21,272 nucleotides of DNA from Syntrophus sp964555065 (GTDB lineage Bacteria; Desulfobacterota; Syntrophia; Syntrophales; Syntrophaceae): positions 1-21,272 of the forward strand of contig CAZKRB010000052.1 of the NCBI GenBank assembly GCA_964555065.1, given 5' to 3'. Every line of letters starts with the position of its first letter. The stretch's first letter is position 1. Of the stretch, positions 1 through 6,181 are shown in pieces. The notes below the pieces were generated by a model, which saw only the letters and a list, made by a program, of their open reading frames with translations, was not told the origin of the DNA and did not search any database. Both the position numbers and the translations under genes were made by a program.

Positions 1-40
1 TTGCTACAATCTTTCCTTCCATCGGTACCGTTACGTCCAT
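1..40 (-). CDS. Biotinyl/lipoyl-type carrier protein, N-terminal fragment (runs off the window)
   Basis: Only the first 13 codons are present, reading MDVTVPMEGKIVA. A perfect AGGAGG ribosome site lies 4-6 bases upstream (44-49 on the plus strand). The V-x-x-P-M-x-G-K-I-V pattern is the opening strand and turn of biotinyl/lipoyl attachment domains, as in BCCP-like subunits of biotin-dependent carboxylases and sodium-pumping decarboxylases. Such proteins carry biotin on a lysine in a later M-K-M motif, which is outside this window. The start is well supported; the assignment rests on a short motif and is tentative. It could be a free-standing carrier or the N-terminus of a longer protein. Confidence 0.6.
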   Translation of the reverse strand, partial: MDVTVPMEGKIVA

Positions 41-153
41 AATTTCCTCCTAACACAGTTTGTTTTGATGAATTTCAACTGCCAAGGGCCATTCCCTTTG
101 GTCATGGCAACCCTCTTTTAAATCCTTCTTAGTAATACCAAATCCTTGGTGCA

Positions 154-180
154 ATTATCCTATGGGGTTCAATTTGTCAA
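154..180 (-). promoter_or_regulatory. Candidate sigma70 promoter for the carrier-protein gene
   Basis: On the minus strand a perfect TTGACA (180-175) is followed after 15 bases by GATAAT (159-154), five of six matches to the -10 consensus. The spacer is short, so the match is imperfect. It points at the truncated carrier gene about 115 bases downstream. Confidence 0.35.
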
Positions 181-274
181 CGAATATTTTCAATTGTCGG
201 ACCTTTGCCTAATCAGGCCGGGATTAGCCTCAGCCGCCCGTTCGAAGGGGGCTATCGGGAAATCCATCCGCTGG

Positions 275-303
275 ATCGGCAGAATTCCAATCGGCAGAAT
301 TCC
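275..303. repeat. Two-copy tandem repeat, 14-bp unit
   Basis: ATCGGCAGAATTCC occurs at 275-288 and again at 290-303, a period of 15 bases. It lies in non-coding DNA. It may be a simple duplication; no function is evident. Confidence 0.7.
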
Positions 304-643
304 TATAAAAAAGCCCGGCGGGAATTGGTTTGAAAAGTCCTGCGAGCCGCCAGGAGTTCGGGGCCAGTCCAAGTCTTCTAAGAGCATCAGGCATTGTATT
401 TATTTAACTCCAGAGACCAAAACATGCTATGTTATGTAAAAGTTCGATAATTATAATGAAATGACAGACTCTGACGCGTCTTGGTGAACGGGGAAAGAAG
501 ATTGAACTTTCCCTGAATTCATATTATATGCAAGGCAGAAATAAGGCAAAAACGTCATGGCGAGTTCACTCGGAGCGCCCGGTACGTAATCGGCACGACC
601 GGGGCCATGACCAGTAAATTGAGGATATAATAATGAGGATATC

Positions 644-1450
644 GTGAAGGCGGGGTTTGTCCAGTATGAGCCGGTTTTCGGGATGGTTGACGAGAACCTG
701 AGAAAAACAGAGAGTCTGATTCGCCAAAAGGCGGCGGATCTTCTCGTACTGCCGGAGTTGTTCAACACCGGCTATCTCTTCAGTTCCCTCCGGGAAGTTG
801 AAGAGCTGGCCGAAGAGATCCCCGGCGGCAAGACGACGCGGTTTCTCTGTGACACGGCCCGGCGCAGCGGCTCCTTTATCGTGGCGGGACTGGCGGAGCG
901 CTCGGCGGACCGGTTTTATAACTCCGCCGTTCTGGTTTCACCACAGGGTTATCTGGGAACGTACCGGAAGATTCACCTGTTCAGCGAAGAAAAACTGTGG
1001 TTTTCGCCGGGAGATTCAGCCCTTGAGATATTCGATCTGGGGTTCTGCCGCATCGGGATCATGGTCTGTTTCGACTGGTTTTTCCCCGAGGTCATGAGGG
1101 TTCTTTCCCTGAAGGGGGCGGATGTCATCTGCCACTGCGCCAACCTTGTTCTCCCCTTCTGCCAGGACGGCATGAAGACCCGGTGCCTGGAAAATCACGT
1201 CTATGCCATCACCGCCAACCGCACGGGTCAGGACCAGCGGGACGGCAGGGCGCTCTCCTTTACCGGGAGAAGTCAGATTACCGGACCCCGTGCCGATGTT
1301 CTCTATTCCGCCGATCCGACGAGTGAGGAAGTGGCGGTTGTCGAACTCGACGTTGCCCTGGCCAGAGATAAAAACCTGAATCCCTTCAATCACCTGCATC
1401 AGGACCGGCGGCCGGAATTTTACGGGGATCTGTGCCGGCAGGCGGAATGA
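644..1450 (+). CDS. Nitrilase-superfamily carbon-nitrogen hydrolase (amidohydrolase)
   Basis: This 268-residue cytoplasmic enzyme belongs to the carbon-nitrogen hydrolase superfamily, which hydrolyses amides or nitriles through a Glu-Lys-Cys triad. The triad is visible: E38 in LPELFNTGY, K109 in YRKIHLF and C142 in CFDWFFPE. Length is normal for a single-domain member. The E-x-x-N-x-G-Y and R-K-x-H-L-F segments resemble omega-amidase/N-carbamoyl-type branches, but the substrate cannot be fixed from sequence. The chosen start is GTG at 644, preceded by GAGG (635-638). A four-codon open frame (ATG at 633) ends on a TGA that overlaps this GTG, so reinitiation is possible. The gene stands alone between an intergenic region and a tRNA gene. 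Confidence 0.9.
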   Translation: MKAGFVQYEPVFGMVDENLRKTESLIRQKAADLLVLPELFNTGYLFSSLREVEELAEEIPGGKTTRFLCDTARRSGSFIVAGLAERSADRFYNSAVLVSPQGYLGTYRKIHLFSEEKLWFSPGDSALEIFDLGFCRIGIMVCFDWFFPEVMRVLSLKGADVICHCANLVLPFCQDGMKTRCLENHVYAITANRTGQDQRDGRALSFTGRSQITGPRADVLYSADPTSEEVAVVELDVALARDKNLNPFNHLHQDRRPEFYGDLCRQAE

Positions 1451-1474
1451 AGGGGGAGCAAACTGTTTTTCCCC

Positions 1475-1503
1475 TTGAAAAAGAGGATTCTTTGGGGTAT
1501 AGA
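1475..1503 (+). promoter_or_regulatory. Promoter of tRNA-Val
   Basis: TTGAAA (1475-1480) and TATAGA (1498-1503) are separated by exactly 17 bases. They match the sigma70 boxes at five and four of six positions. Transcription would begin near 1510, about a dozen bases before the mature tRNA. Confidence 0.55.
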
Positions 1504-1521
1504 TTCGAGCCATATAGCGAT

Positions 1522-1596
1522 GGGCGGTTAACTCAGCGGGAGAGTGCTACCTTCACACGGTAGAAGTCACTGGTTCAATCCCAGTACCGCCTACCA
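1522..1596 (+). tRNA. tRNA-Val, anticodon CAC
   Basis: A complete cloverleaf folds by eye. The acceptor stem is GGGCGGT with ACCGCCT (the first pair is G-U). The D stem is ACTC/GAGT, and the anticodon stem CTACC/GGTAG holds the loop TTCACAC. The variable region has five bases, and the T stem ACTGG/CCAGT has loop TTCAATC. The discriminator is A and the CCA end is encoded. Anticodon CAC reads the valine codon GUG. It has its own promoter upstream and an intrinsic terminator directly downstream, so it is probably a single-tRNA transcription unit. Confidence 0.97.
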
Positions 1597-1604
1597 TGAA
1601 AATC

Positions 1605-1638
1605 AAGGGGTTGCGTTTTAGGGCGTACCCCTTTTTTT
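1605..1638 (+). terminator. Intrinsic terminator of the tRNA gene
   Basis: AAGGGGT (1605-1611) pairs with ACCCCTT (1627-1633), followed by a run of T to 1638. It starts nine bases after the tRNA CCA end. Confidence 0.8.
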
Positions 1639-1996
1639 AGGCCTGTTACCATTTTGTCGCTGCTTGAGAAATTTATCGCACTTTTCACCTAATTTTTCCA
1701 AGGGTTAGATACTGCCCGGCGGGTTCAGCATGATCGCCTCAAGATCCTTCCTTTACACAGACTTTGGAACCTCCGGCACCTGGATGTGGAGTGAGAGCGC
1801 ATGGACCAAGATTTCAACGCTCGATCCCCAGGACCTGGTGGCGCCTTAAACGTTATCCTTTTAACCATAACTGAAGTCGGCTTTTCGTTTATCCGTGGCC
1901 CAGGGGAAAATCGCGATCCCCATAATGCCTTGAAGTATGGAGGTGGGCACATGGGGAAATCAGGCTGACATTACTCGATGCAAGAGGAGGTTTTTG
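1639..1996. other. Intergenic region without a recognisable gene
   Basis: No open frame here has a credible start and family resemblance. A weak hairpin (GGGGA 1903-1907 with TCCCC 1917-1921) lies about 75 bases before the next gene. The frame of the small exported protein is open upstream to 1937, but the better start is at 1997. The promoter of that gene should lie here; no convincing pair of boxes was found. Confidence 0.5.
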
Positions 1997-2281
1997 ATGA
2001 AGAAGAGATGGATCGGAATTTTTGTCGTCATGGCTGTCTTTGCTTTTACAGGTCCGGTGATTGCGGAGGAGAAGCCCCAGGATGCACCGGAGGCGACTCA
2101 GATCGAGCCGCCATCTGCTCTGGAAGTGACTCCGGCAATGCCCCAATCGGAAGCGGAAGCAATGCCCGCAGAACCACCGGCGGCTCCAGGGGAAAATCAG
2201 GAAGGAAACCCATCCGCTCCGGAGGAGAGCCCCACAGGGCCGCCGGCTGCACCCGGACATGATCCGGCATGGCATCCGTAG
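1997..2281 (+). CDS. Small exported Pro/Ala/Glu-rich protein, function unknown
   Basis: The predicted product is 94 residues. It opens with a Sec-type signal peptide: MKKR, then a hydrophobic stretch (residues 6-19) and a likely cleavage after V-I-A before EEK. The remaining 70 or so residues are low complexity, rich in Pro, Ala, Glu and Gly, with PPAAPG occurring twice and no cysteine. The region is probably disordered in the periplasm or at the envelope. ATG 1997 is preferred because GAGGAGG (1984-1990) lies six bases upstream and the signal peptide starts there; an in-frame ATG at 1937 would bury the signal. Terminators follow, so it appears to be monocistronic. No family was recognised. 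Confidence 0.65.
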   Translation: MKKRWIGIFVVMAVFAFTGPVIAEEKPQDAPEATQIEPPSALEVTPAMPQSEAEAMPAEPPAAPGENQEGNPSAPEESPTGPPAAPGHDPAWHP

Positions 2282-2444
2282 GTTAAGGGGTCAGCTGCAG
2301 AAGAATTCCCTCTTGGGGTGACTGTCCATTCATTTTCCAATATGAAGGATGAATCAACCGGATGGACCTAAAGGGAATCAAAACTGAATATTGGTAACAT
2401 GGGTCCAGGAGTCTTCTGGTTTCTGGAGGTTGAATTTGGTCGGG

Positions 2445-2481
2445 CCGCCATCTAACGTGAATGTTAGGTGGCGGTTTTTTT
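2445..2481 (+). terminator. Strong intrinsic terminator
   Basis: A 12-bp stem (2445-2456 with 2463-2474, one G-T pair) closes a six-base loop and is followed by seven T. It ends the transcript of the small exported protein about 165 bases after its stop codon. Confidence 0.9.
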
Positions 2482-2530
2482 ATTTTCGAGTATCAGATGG
2501 GCAATCTACTGGCAAAGCCAACGGTCTCTG

Positions 2531-2555
2531 ACCCCGCCCAAAGGACGGGGTTTTT
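2531..2555 (+). terminator. Second intrinsic terminator in tandem
   Basis: ACCCCG (2531-2536) pairs with CGGGGT (2546-2551), with CC/GG pairing possible inside the loop, then a T run. It lies 50 bases after the stronger terminator and before the ATPase gene. Confidence 0.65.
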
Positions 2556-2567
2556 CAAGGATCAATA

Positions 2568-2644
2568 AAAAAGGGGCTGCGCAAGATCGACCTAAAAGAA
2601 GCTATCTTTCTTTTAATTTTATTGGTTTTTTTGCAGCGCCTTTT
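2568..2644. repeat. Long imperfect inverted repeat upstream of the ATPase gene
   Basis: The left arm (2568-2580, A-rich then GGGGCTGC) pairs with the right arm (2633-2644, GCAGCGCC then T4) around one G/G mismatch: five inner and six outer pairs. The loop is 52 bases and AT-rich. It could be an mRNA leader structure of the ATPase or a remnant of a terminator. The function is unknown. Confidence 0.4.
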
Positions 2645-2737
2645 ATACTCGTCATCCTGAAAGGGAAAAAGAAACGAGCGTTCCAGTGAAATTCCTTCAC
2701 CGGTATGCAGCTTTCGCTTTAAAAAGGATTTGAAACC

Positions 2738-5422
2738 ATGGACAACCTGCTCGGAAAACACTGGCATCACATCCCTGTCGAGGAGGTCGTCGATCTCCTC
2801 GACGGCAACCAGAAAGAGGGCCTTGACCTTTTCGAAGTTCAGAACCGGCGCGAGCAATTCGGACCAAACGTCCTGACGGCGAAGAAGGGAAAAGGCCCCC
2901 TGCTGCGCTTTCTCCTCCAGTTTCACCAGCCCCTCGTCTATATCCTCCTGGCCGCGACGCTCATCACGCTGCTGCTCCGGGAATGGATCGATGCGGGGGT
3001 CATCTTCGGCGTGGTGTTCATCAATTCCGTCATCGGCTTCCTTCAGGAATCCAAAGCGGTCAAGGCGATGGAGGCCCTTGCCAAGACCATGGTGACGGAG
3101 GCCACGGTCCTCCGCACCGGCGCGAAGCGGCGGATATCGTCGGCCGAAGTTGTGCCCGGCGACATTGTCCTGCTGCAGTCCGGCGACAAGGTCCCCGCCG
3201 ATATGCGCCTGCTTTCGGTCCGCGACCTTCAGGTTGACGAATCGGCGCTCACGGGGGAATCGGTGGCGGTTCAGAAGAGCGATCAGCTCCTGCCCCATGA
3301 CACGATCCTCGCAGACCGGAAGAACATGGCTTATGGATCGTCCCTGATCACCTATGGCCAAGCCGCTGGAATCGTTGTGGCCACCGGAGACTCTACGGAG
3401 GTGGGCCGGATTTCCGAACTCCTGTCCGCAACCGAGGAGCTGCAGACTCCCCTGCTGCGCAAGATTGGCGAGTTCAGCCGGATCCTTCTCTATGCCATCG
3501 TGGGGCTGGCGGCGGTTACCTTCGGTGTGGGGCTTCTGCGCGGTGAGAGCGCCTTCGAAATGTTCATGGCCGCCGTGGCCCTGGCCGTGGGCGCCATTCC
3601 CGAGGGCCTGCCCGCCGCGATGACCATCACGCTGGCCATCGGCGTGGCGCGGATGGCACAGCGAGGGGCCATCATCCGCAAGCTTCCCGCCGTGGAAACC
3701 CTGGGCAGCACCACGGTGATCTGTTCGGACAAGACGGGGACACTTACGGAAAACCAGATGACCGTCCAGGAGGTTCTGGCGGGTACGGATTTGTTTGCCG
3801 TAACCGGCGGGGGCTACTCTCCTGCAGGAGAGATCCTCTCGCTGGACGGGATGCCCCTTGGCGATCTCCCTCCGGCCCTGGAGGAATGCCTCCGGTGCGG
3901 ACTGCTGTGCAACGACAGCCAGATCGTGGAGAAAGATGAGCGCTGGACCGTCCACGGCGATCCCACAGAAGGGGCGCTGCTGGCGGCGGCCGCCAAGGGA
4001 GGGCTCTTCGAAGGGGATGTGTCTGAACGCTGGCCGCGGCTCGATACGATTCCCTTCGAGTCTGAGCACCAGTACATGGCCACCCTCCATACCACTCCCG
4101 CTGGGAAGCGGATGATTTTTGCCAAAGGGTCCGTGGAAGCCATGCTGGAGAGATGCAGCCGGGCACTTTCTCCCTCCGGAGAGATCACGGAGCTTGATCC
4201 CTCCCCTATCCTGGATGCGGTAAATGAGATGGCTGCCCAGGGCCTGCGCGTCCTGGCTTTTGCGCGGATGGAGCTGTCGGAAGGGAAAGAGAGAATCTCC
4301 CACGAGGATGTGGCTGCGGGAATGACCTTCCTGGGCCTGCAGGGGATGATCGATCCGCCCCGAACCGAAGCGATGGAAGCGATCCGAAACTGTCATCATG
4401 CCGGGATCGGCGTCAAGATGATCACCGGCGATCATGCGCTCACGGCCTCGGCGATTGCCCGCAAGATCGGGCTGGTTCACGCGGAAAAGGCGATCACCGG
4501 CCGGCAACTGGCCGACATGACTGATACGGAACTGCTGAGAACGGTTGAGGAGGTTTCCGTATACGCCCGGGTCGCCCCCGAGCAGAAACTCCGCCTCGTG
4601 GAGGCGCTGCAGGTCCGCGGCCATATCGTGGCCATGACCGGCGACGGCGTCAACGACGCCCCGGCGCTGAAGCGCGCCGACATCGGTGTCGCCATGGGGA
4701 TCACCGGCACCGATGTCGCCAAGGAAGCCGCGGACATGGTCCTCACGGACGATAACTTCGCCTCCATCGAGGCCGCCGTGGAGGAGGGTCGCGGAACGTT
4801 CGACAATCTCACCAAGTTCATCGTGTGGACCCTGCCCACGAATATCGGCGAGGGGCTGGTGGTCCTGGCTGCGGTTTTTCTGGGGGTCATGCTTCCCATC
4901 CTTCCGGTCCAGATCCTGTGGATCAATATGACCACGGCCCTGCTGCTCGGCCTGATGCTTGTTTTCGAGCCGAAAGAATCGGACATCATGGATCGCCGCC
5001 CCCGCGCACCCGCGGAGCCCATCCTGAACCGGATGCTTATAAGGAGAATCCTCCTCGTGGGAGGGCTGATGTTGCTTGGAGCCTTCGGGCTCTTCAAATG
5101 GGAACTGGCCCTGGGGGGCGATCCCGCACAGGCGCGGACAGTGGCCGTCAACGTCTTCGTCATGGTGGAGCTCCTGTATCTCTTCAACTGCCGTTCCCTG
5201 TCGAAATCCGTCTTTGCGCCGGGATTCTTTTCCAATCCCTGGGTCTTCGGCGGGTCTGCAGTCATGGTTGTCCTGCAGCTCCTGTTCACCTACGCGCCGG
5301 TTATGAACATCGCGTTCCAAAGCGCACCCATCGGGATGGGTGGGTGGGTTCGCATTCTGGCCGTGGCGGTCCTGACGATGCTGGTGGTGGATATGGAGAA
5401 GCGGCTGTCACACCGATCTTGA
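2738..5422 (+). CDS. P2-type cation-transporting ATPase, PacL/SERCA-like
   Basis: This 894-residue inner-membrane pump uses ATP to move a cation through a phospho-aspartate intermediate. It has the full family order: an N-terminal cation-ATPase domain (about 5-75), two helices (about 65-100), an actuator domain with TGES (172-175), helix 4 with PEGL (288-291), the phosphorylation motif DKTGTLT (D331), a nucleotide-binding domain, the hinge TGDGVNDAP (634-642) and a C-terminal six-helix block. Length fits P2A pumps. Of the SERCA calcium ligands, the helix-4 Glu (E289) and helix-5 N-x-x-E (N702, E705) are kept. The helix-6 Asp position is Ala (A734, in WINMTTA), so calcium specificity is doubtful; the substrate is unknown. 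ATG 2738 is preceded by AAGGA. It is convergent with nikR. Confidence 0.93.
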   Translation: MDNLLGKHWHHIPVEEVVDLLDGNQKEGLDLFEVQNRREQFGPNVLTAKKGKGPLLRFLLQFHQPLVYILLAATLITLLLREWIDAGVIFGVVFINSVIGFLQESKAVKAMEALAKTMVTEATVLRTGAKRRISSAEVVPGDIVLLQSGDKVPADMRLLSVRDLQVDESALTGESVAVQKSDQLLPHDTILADRKNMAYGSSLITYGQAAGIVVATGDSTEVGRISELLSATEELQTPLLRKIGEFSRILLYAIVGLAAVTFGVGLLRGESAFEMFMAAVALAVGAIPEGLPAAMTITLAIGVARMAQRGAIIRKLPAVETLGSTTVICSDKTGTLTENQMTVQEVLAGTDLFAVTGGGYSPAGEILSLDGMPLGDLPPALEECLRCGLLCNDSQIVEKDERWTVHGDPTEGALLAAAAKGGLFEGDVSERWPRLDTIPFESEHQYMATLHTTPAGKRMIFAKGSVEAMLERCSRALSPSGEITELDPSPILDAVNEMAAQGLRVLAFARMELSEGKERISHEDVAAGMTFLGLQGMIDPPRTEAMEAIRNCHHAGIGVKMITGDHALTASAIARKIGLVHAEKAITGRQLADMTDTELLRTVEEVSVYARVAPEQKLRLVEALQVRGHIVAMTGDGVNDAPALKRADIGVAMGITGTDVAKEAADMVLTDDNFASIEAAVEEGRGTFDNLTKFIVWTLPTNIGEGLVVLAAVFLGVMLPILPVQILWINMTTALLLGLMLVFEPKESDIMDRRPRAPAEPILNRMLIRRILLVGGLMLLGAFGLFKWELALGGDPAQARTVAVNVFVMVELLYLFNCRSLSKSVFAPGFFSNPWVFGGSAVMVVLQLLFTYAPVMNIAFQSAPIGMGGWVRILAVAVLTMLVVDMEKRLSHRS

Positions 5423-5590
5423 GGGAGACTTCCATGACCCGGCACGGGGGAGCGGTGTCTCGATCTTCCCGCCGGCTGAGCGGACGGGGAGTCGGCATGT
5501 TGTTCCAAAATCGAAAGCCTCAGGTGCCGGCTTGCAAGCTCCCTGCCGAGCGGCAGGATTCTACGATGACTTCACGGGGGAAGGATGGAT

Positions 5591-6004
5591 TTATGCGATC
5601 TGTCCGATTCCTGAAATACTCAGGGAGCCGTGGCGGACGCCCTTGAGAGCCTTCAAGGTGTTGGAGAGCCTGCTGATGATCGAGGGGCTTCCCTTGACGG
5701 CGACGATTTCCAGGCAGTTGAAATGATCCAGGTGGATGTGCTGCGTTGATTTGATGACCTCATGATAATCGTGCTGGACATCGATGATCCGGTTTAGAAG
5801 ATCGCGCTGGTGGTGGTCGTAAATATAGGTGATCGCTCCGGCGACATCCTGATCCTCCGCCCATTCCTTTTTCAGGAGCTCCTGCCGGATCAGGTCGCGG
5901 ATCGCTTCGGAACGATTGGTATAGTTCCGCTCGCGAATCATCCGGTCAAACTGCTTCAGTAATTCATTGTCCAGGGAAACCCCGAATCTGACGATATCCG
6001 CCAT
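5591..6004 (-). CDS. nikR: Nickel-responsive regulator NikR
   Basis: The 137-residue product matches NikR from end to end. The N-terminal ribbon-helix-helix DNA-binding domain includes RFGVSLDNELL and NRSEAIRDLI (residues 6-40). The C-terminal ACT-like metal domain carries the square-planar nickel ligands H78, H89, H91 and C97, the same spacing as H76, H87, H89 and C95 of the E. coli protein. ATG 6004 is chosen because it starts directly before the family domain and has a GGGGTGA ribosome site; the open frame extends further upstream (to 6064) but that part overlaps the operator region. NikR binds DNA when nickel-loaded and usually represses nickel uptake genes. Here it is divergent from larC, with a palindrome between them. 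Confidence 0.95.
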   Translation of the reverse strand: MADIVRFGVSLDNELLKQFDRMIRERNYTNRSEAIRDLIRQELLKKEWAEDQDVAGAITYIYDHHQRDLLNRIIDVQHDYHEVIKSTQHIHLDHFNCLEIVAVKGSPSIISRLSNTLKALKGVRHGSLSISGIGQIA

Positions 6005-6037
6005 GTTCACCCCCCGTGCGACGATTCCTTGCTGCTC

Positions 6038-6064
6038 ATTACACCGCCCTCGGGAATTCGTCAA
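6038..6064 (-). promoter_or_regulatory. Candidate nikR promoter
   Basis: On the minus strand TTGACG (6064-6059) and TGTAAT (6043-6038), each five of six to consensus, are 15 bases apart. The -35 starts inside the left arm of the palindrome, which would allow autoregulation. The short spacer lowers confidence. Confidence 0.4.
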
Positions 6065-6091
6065 TCTTTTCCCTGCGAGGCAAAAGATTGA
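6061..6091. promoter_or_regulatory. Candidate NikR operator, perfect 10+10 bp palindrome
   Basis: TCAATCTTTT (6061-6070) and AAAAGATTGA (6082-6091) are perfect inverted copies around an 11-base spacer. They lie between divergent nikR and larC. Both ends of the palindrome overlap candidate -35 boxes for the two genes. The arms differ from the E. coli NikR half-site GTATGA, so the link to NikR rests on position. Two half-sites roughly two helical turns apart suit a dimer-of-dimers ribbon-helix-helix regulator. Confidence 0.6.
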
Positions 6092-6116
6092 GGACTTGCC
6101 TTCGCGGGGCTATGAA
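6088..6116 (+). promoter_or_regulatory. Candidate larC promoter
   Basis: TTGAGG (6088-6093) and TATGAA (6111-6116) are 17 bases apart, each matching consensus at four of six positions. The -35 lies within the right arm of the palindrome, so a bound regulator would block it. Transcription would begin near 6122, some 60 bases before the larC ATG. Confidence 0.45.
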
Positions 6117-6181
6117 ATTGCCGGTGATTGTTCTATGATGAAGCGCAAAAATCGGACCTGGGGACATCCTGAAAATTGAAG

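Larger units (their letters stand above)
41..643. other. Intergenic region without a convincing gene
   Basis: This stretch separates the leftward carrier gene from the rightward amidohydrolase. It is more AT-rich than the flanking genes. It holds a two-copy tandem repeat (275-303), a perfect 7-bp inverted repeat with a 9-base loop (491-497 with 507-513), an isolated consensus TATAAT (452-457) without a good -35, and a duplicated TGAGGATAT just before the amidohydrolase (620-628, 634-642). Two overlapping open frames at about 146-439 and 190-387 lack family resemblance or good ribosome sites and are not called. Confidence 0.6.
2282..2737. other. Intergenic region between exported protein and ATPase
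   Basis: It contains the two terminators and the long inverted repeat listed separately. The remainder (2282-2444 and 2645-2737) has no gene. A purine-rich AAGGAT lies just before the ATPase ATG. No clear promoter boxes were found for the ATPase. Confidence 0.5.

Noticed and set aside
146..439. A 97-codon rightward open frame in the first intergenic region
   Set aside because: No ribosome site, contains the short tandem repeat, no recognisable protein features, and a promoter-like site for the opposite strand overlaps its start.
2555..5320. A very long open frame antisense to the P-type ATPase
   Set aside because: It is a shadow of the GC-rich ATPase frame. Its composition (His, Asp, Arg and Gly rich) resembles no protein family, and the sense strand carries all ATPase motifs.
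5434..5646. A 70-codon open frame after the ATPase with a GAGGGAG upstream
   Set aside because: It runs into the antisense of nikR, is Arg/Ser rich and resembles nothing. Conservation would be needed to revive it.
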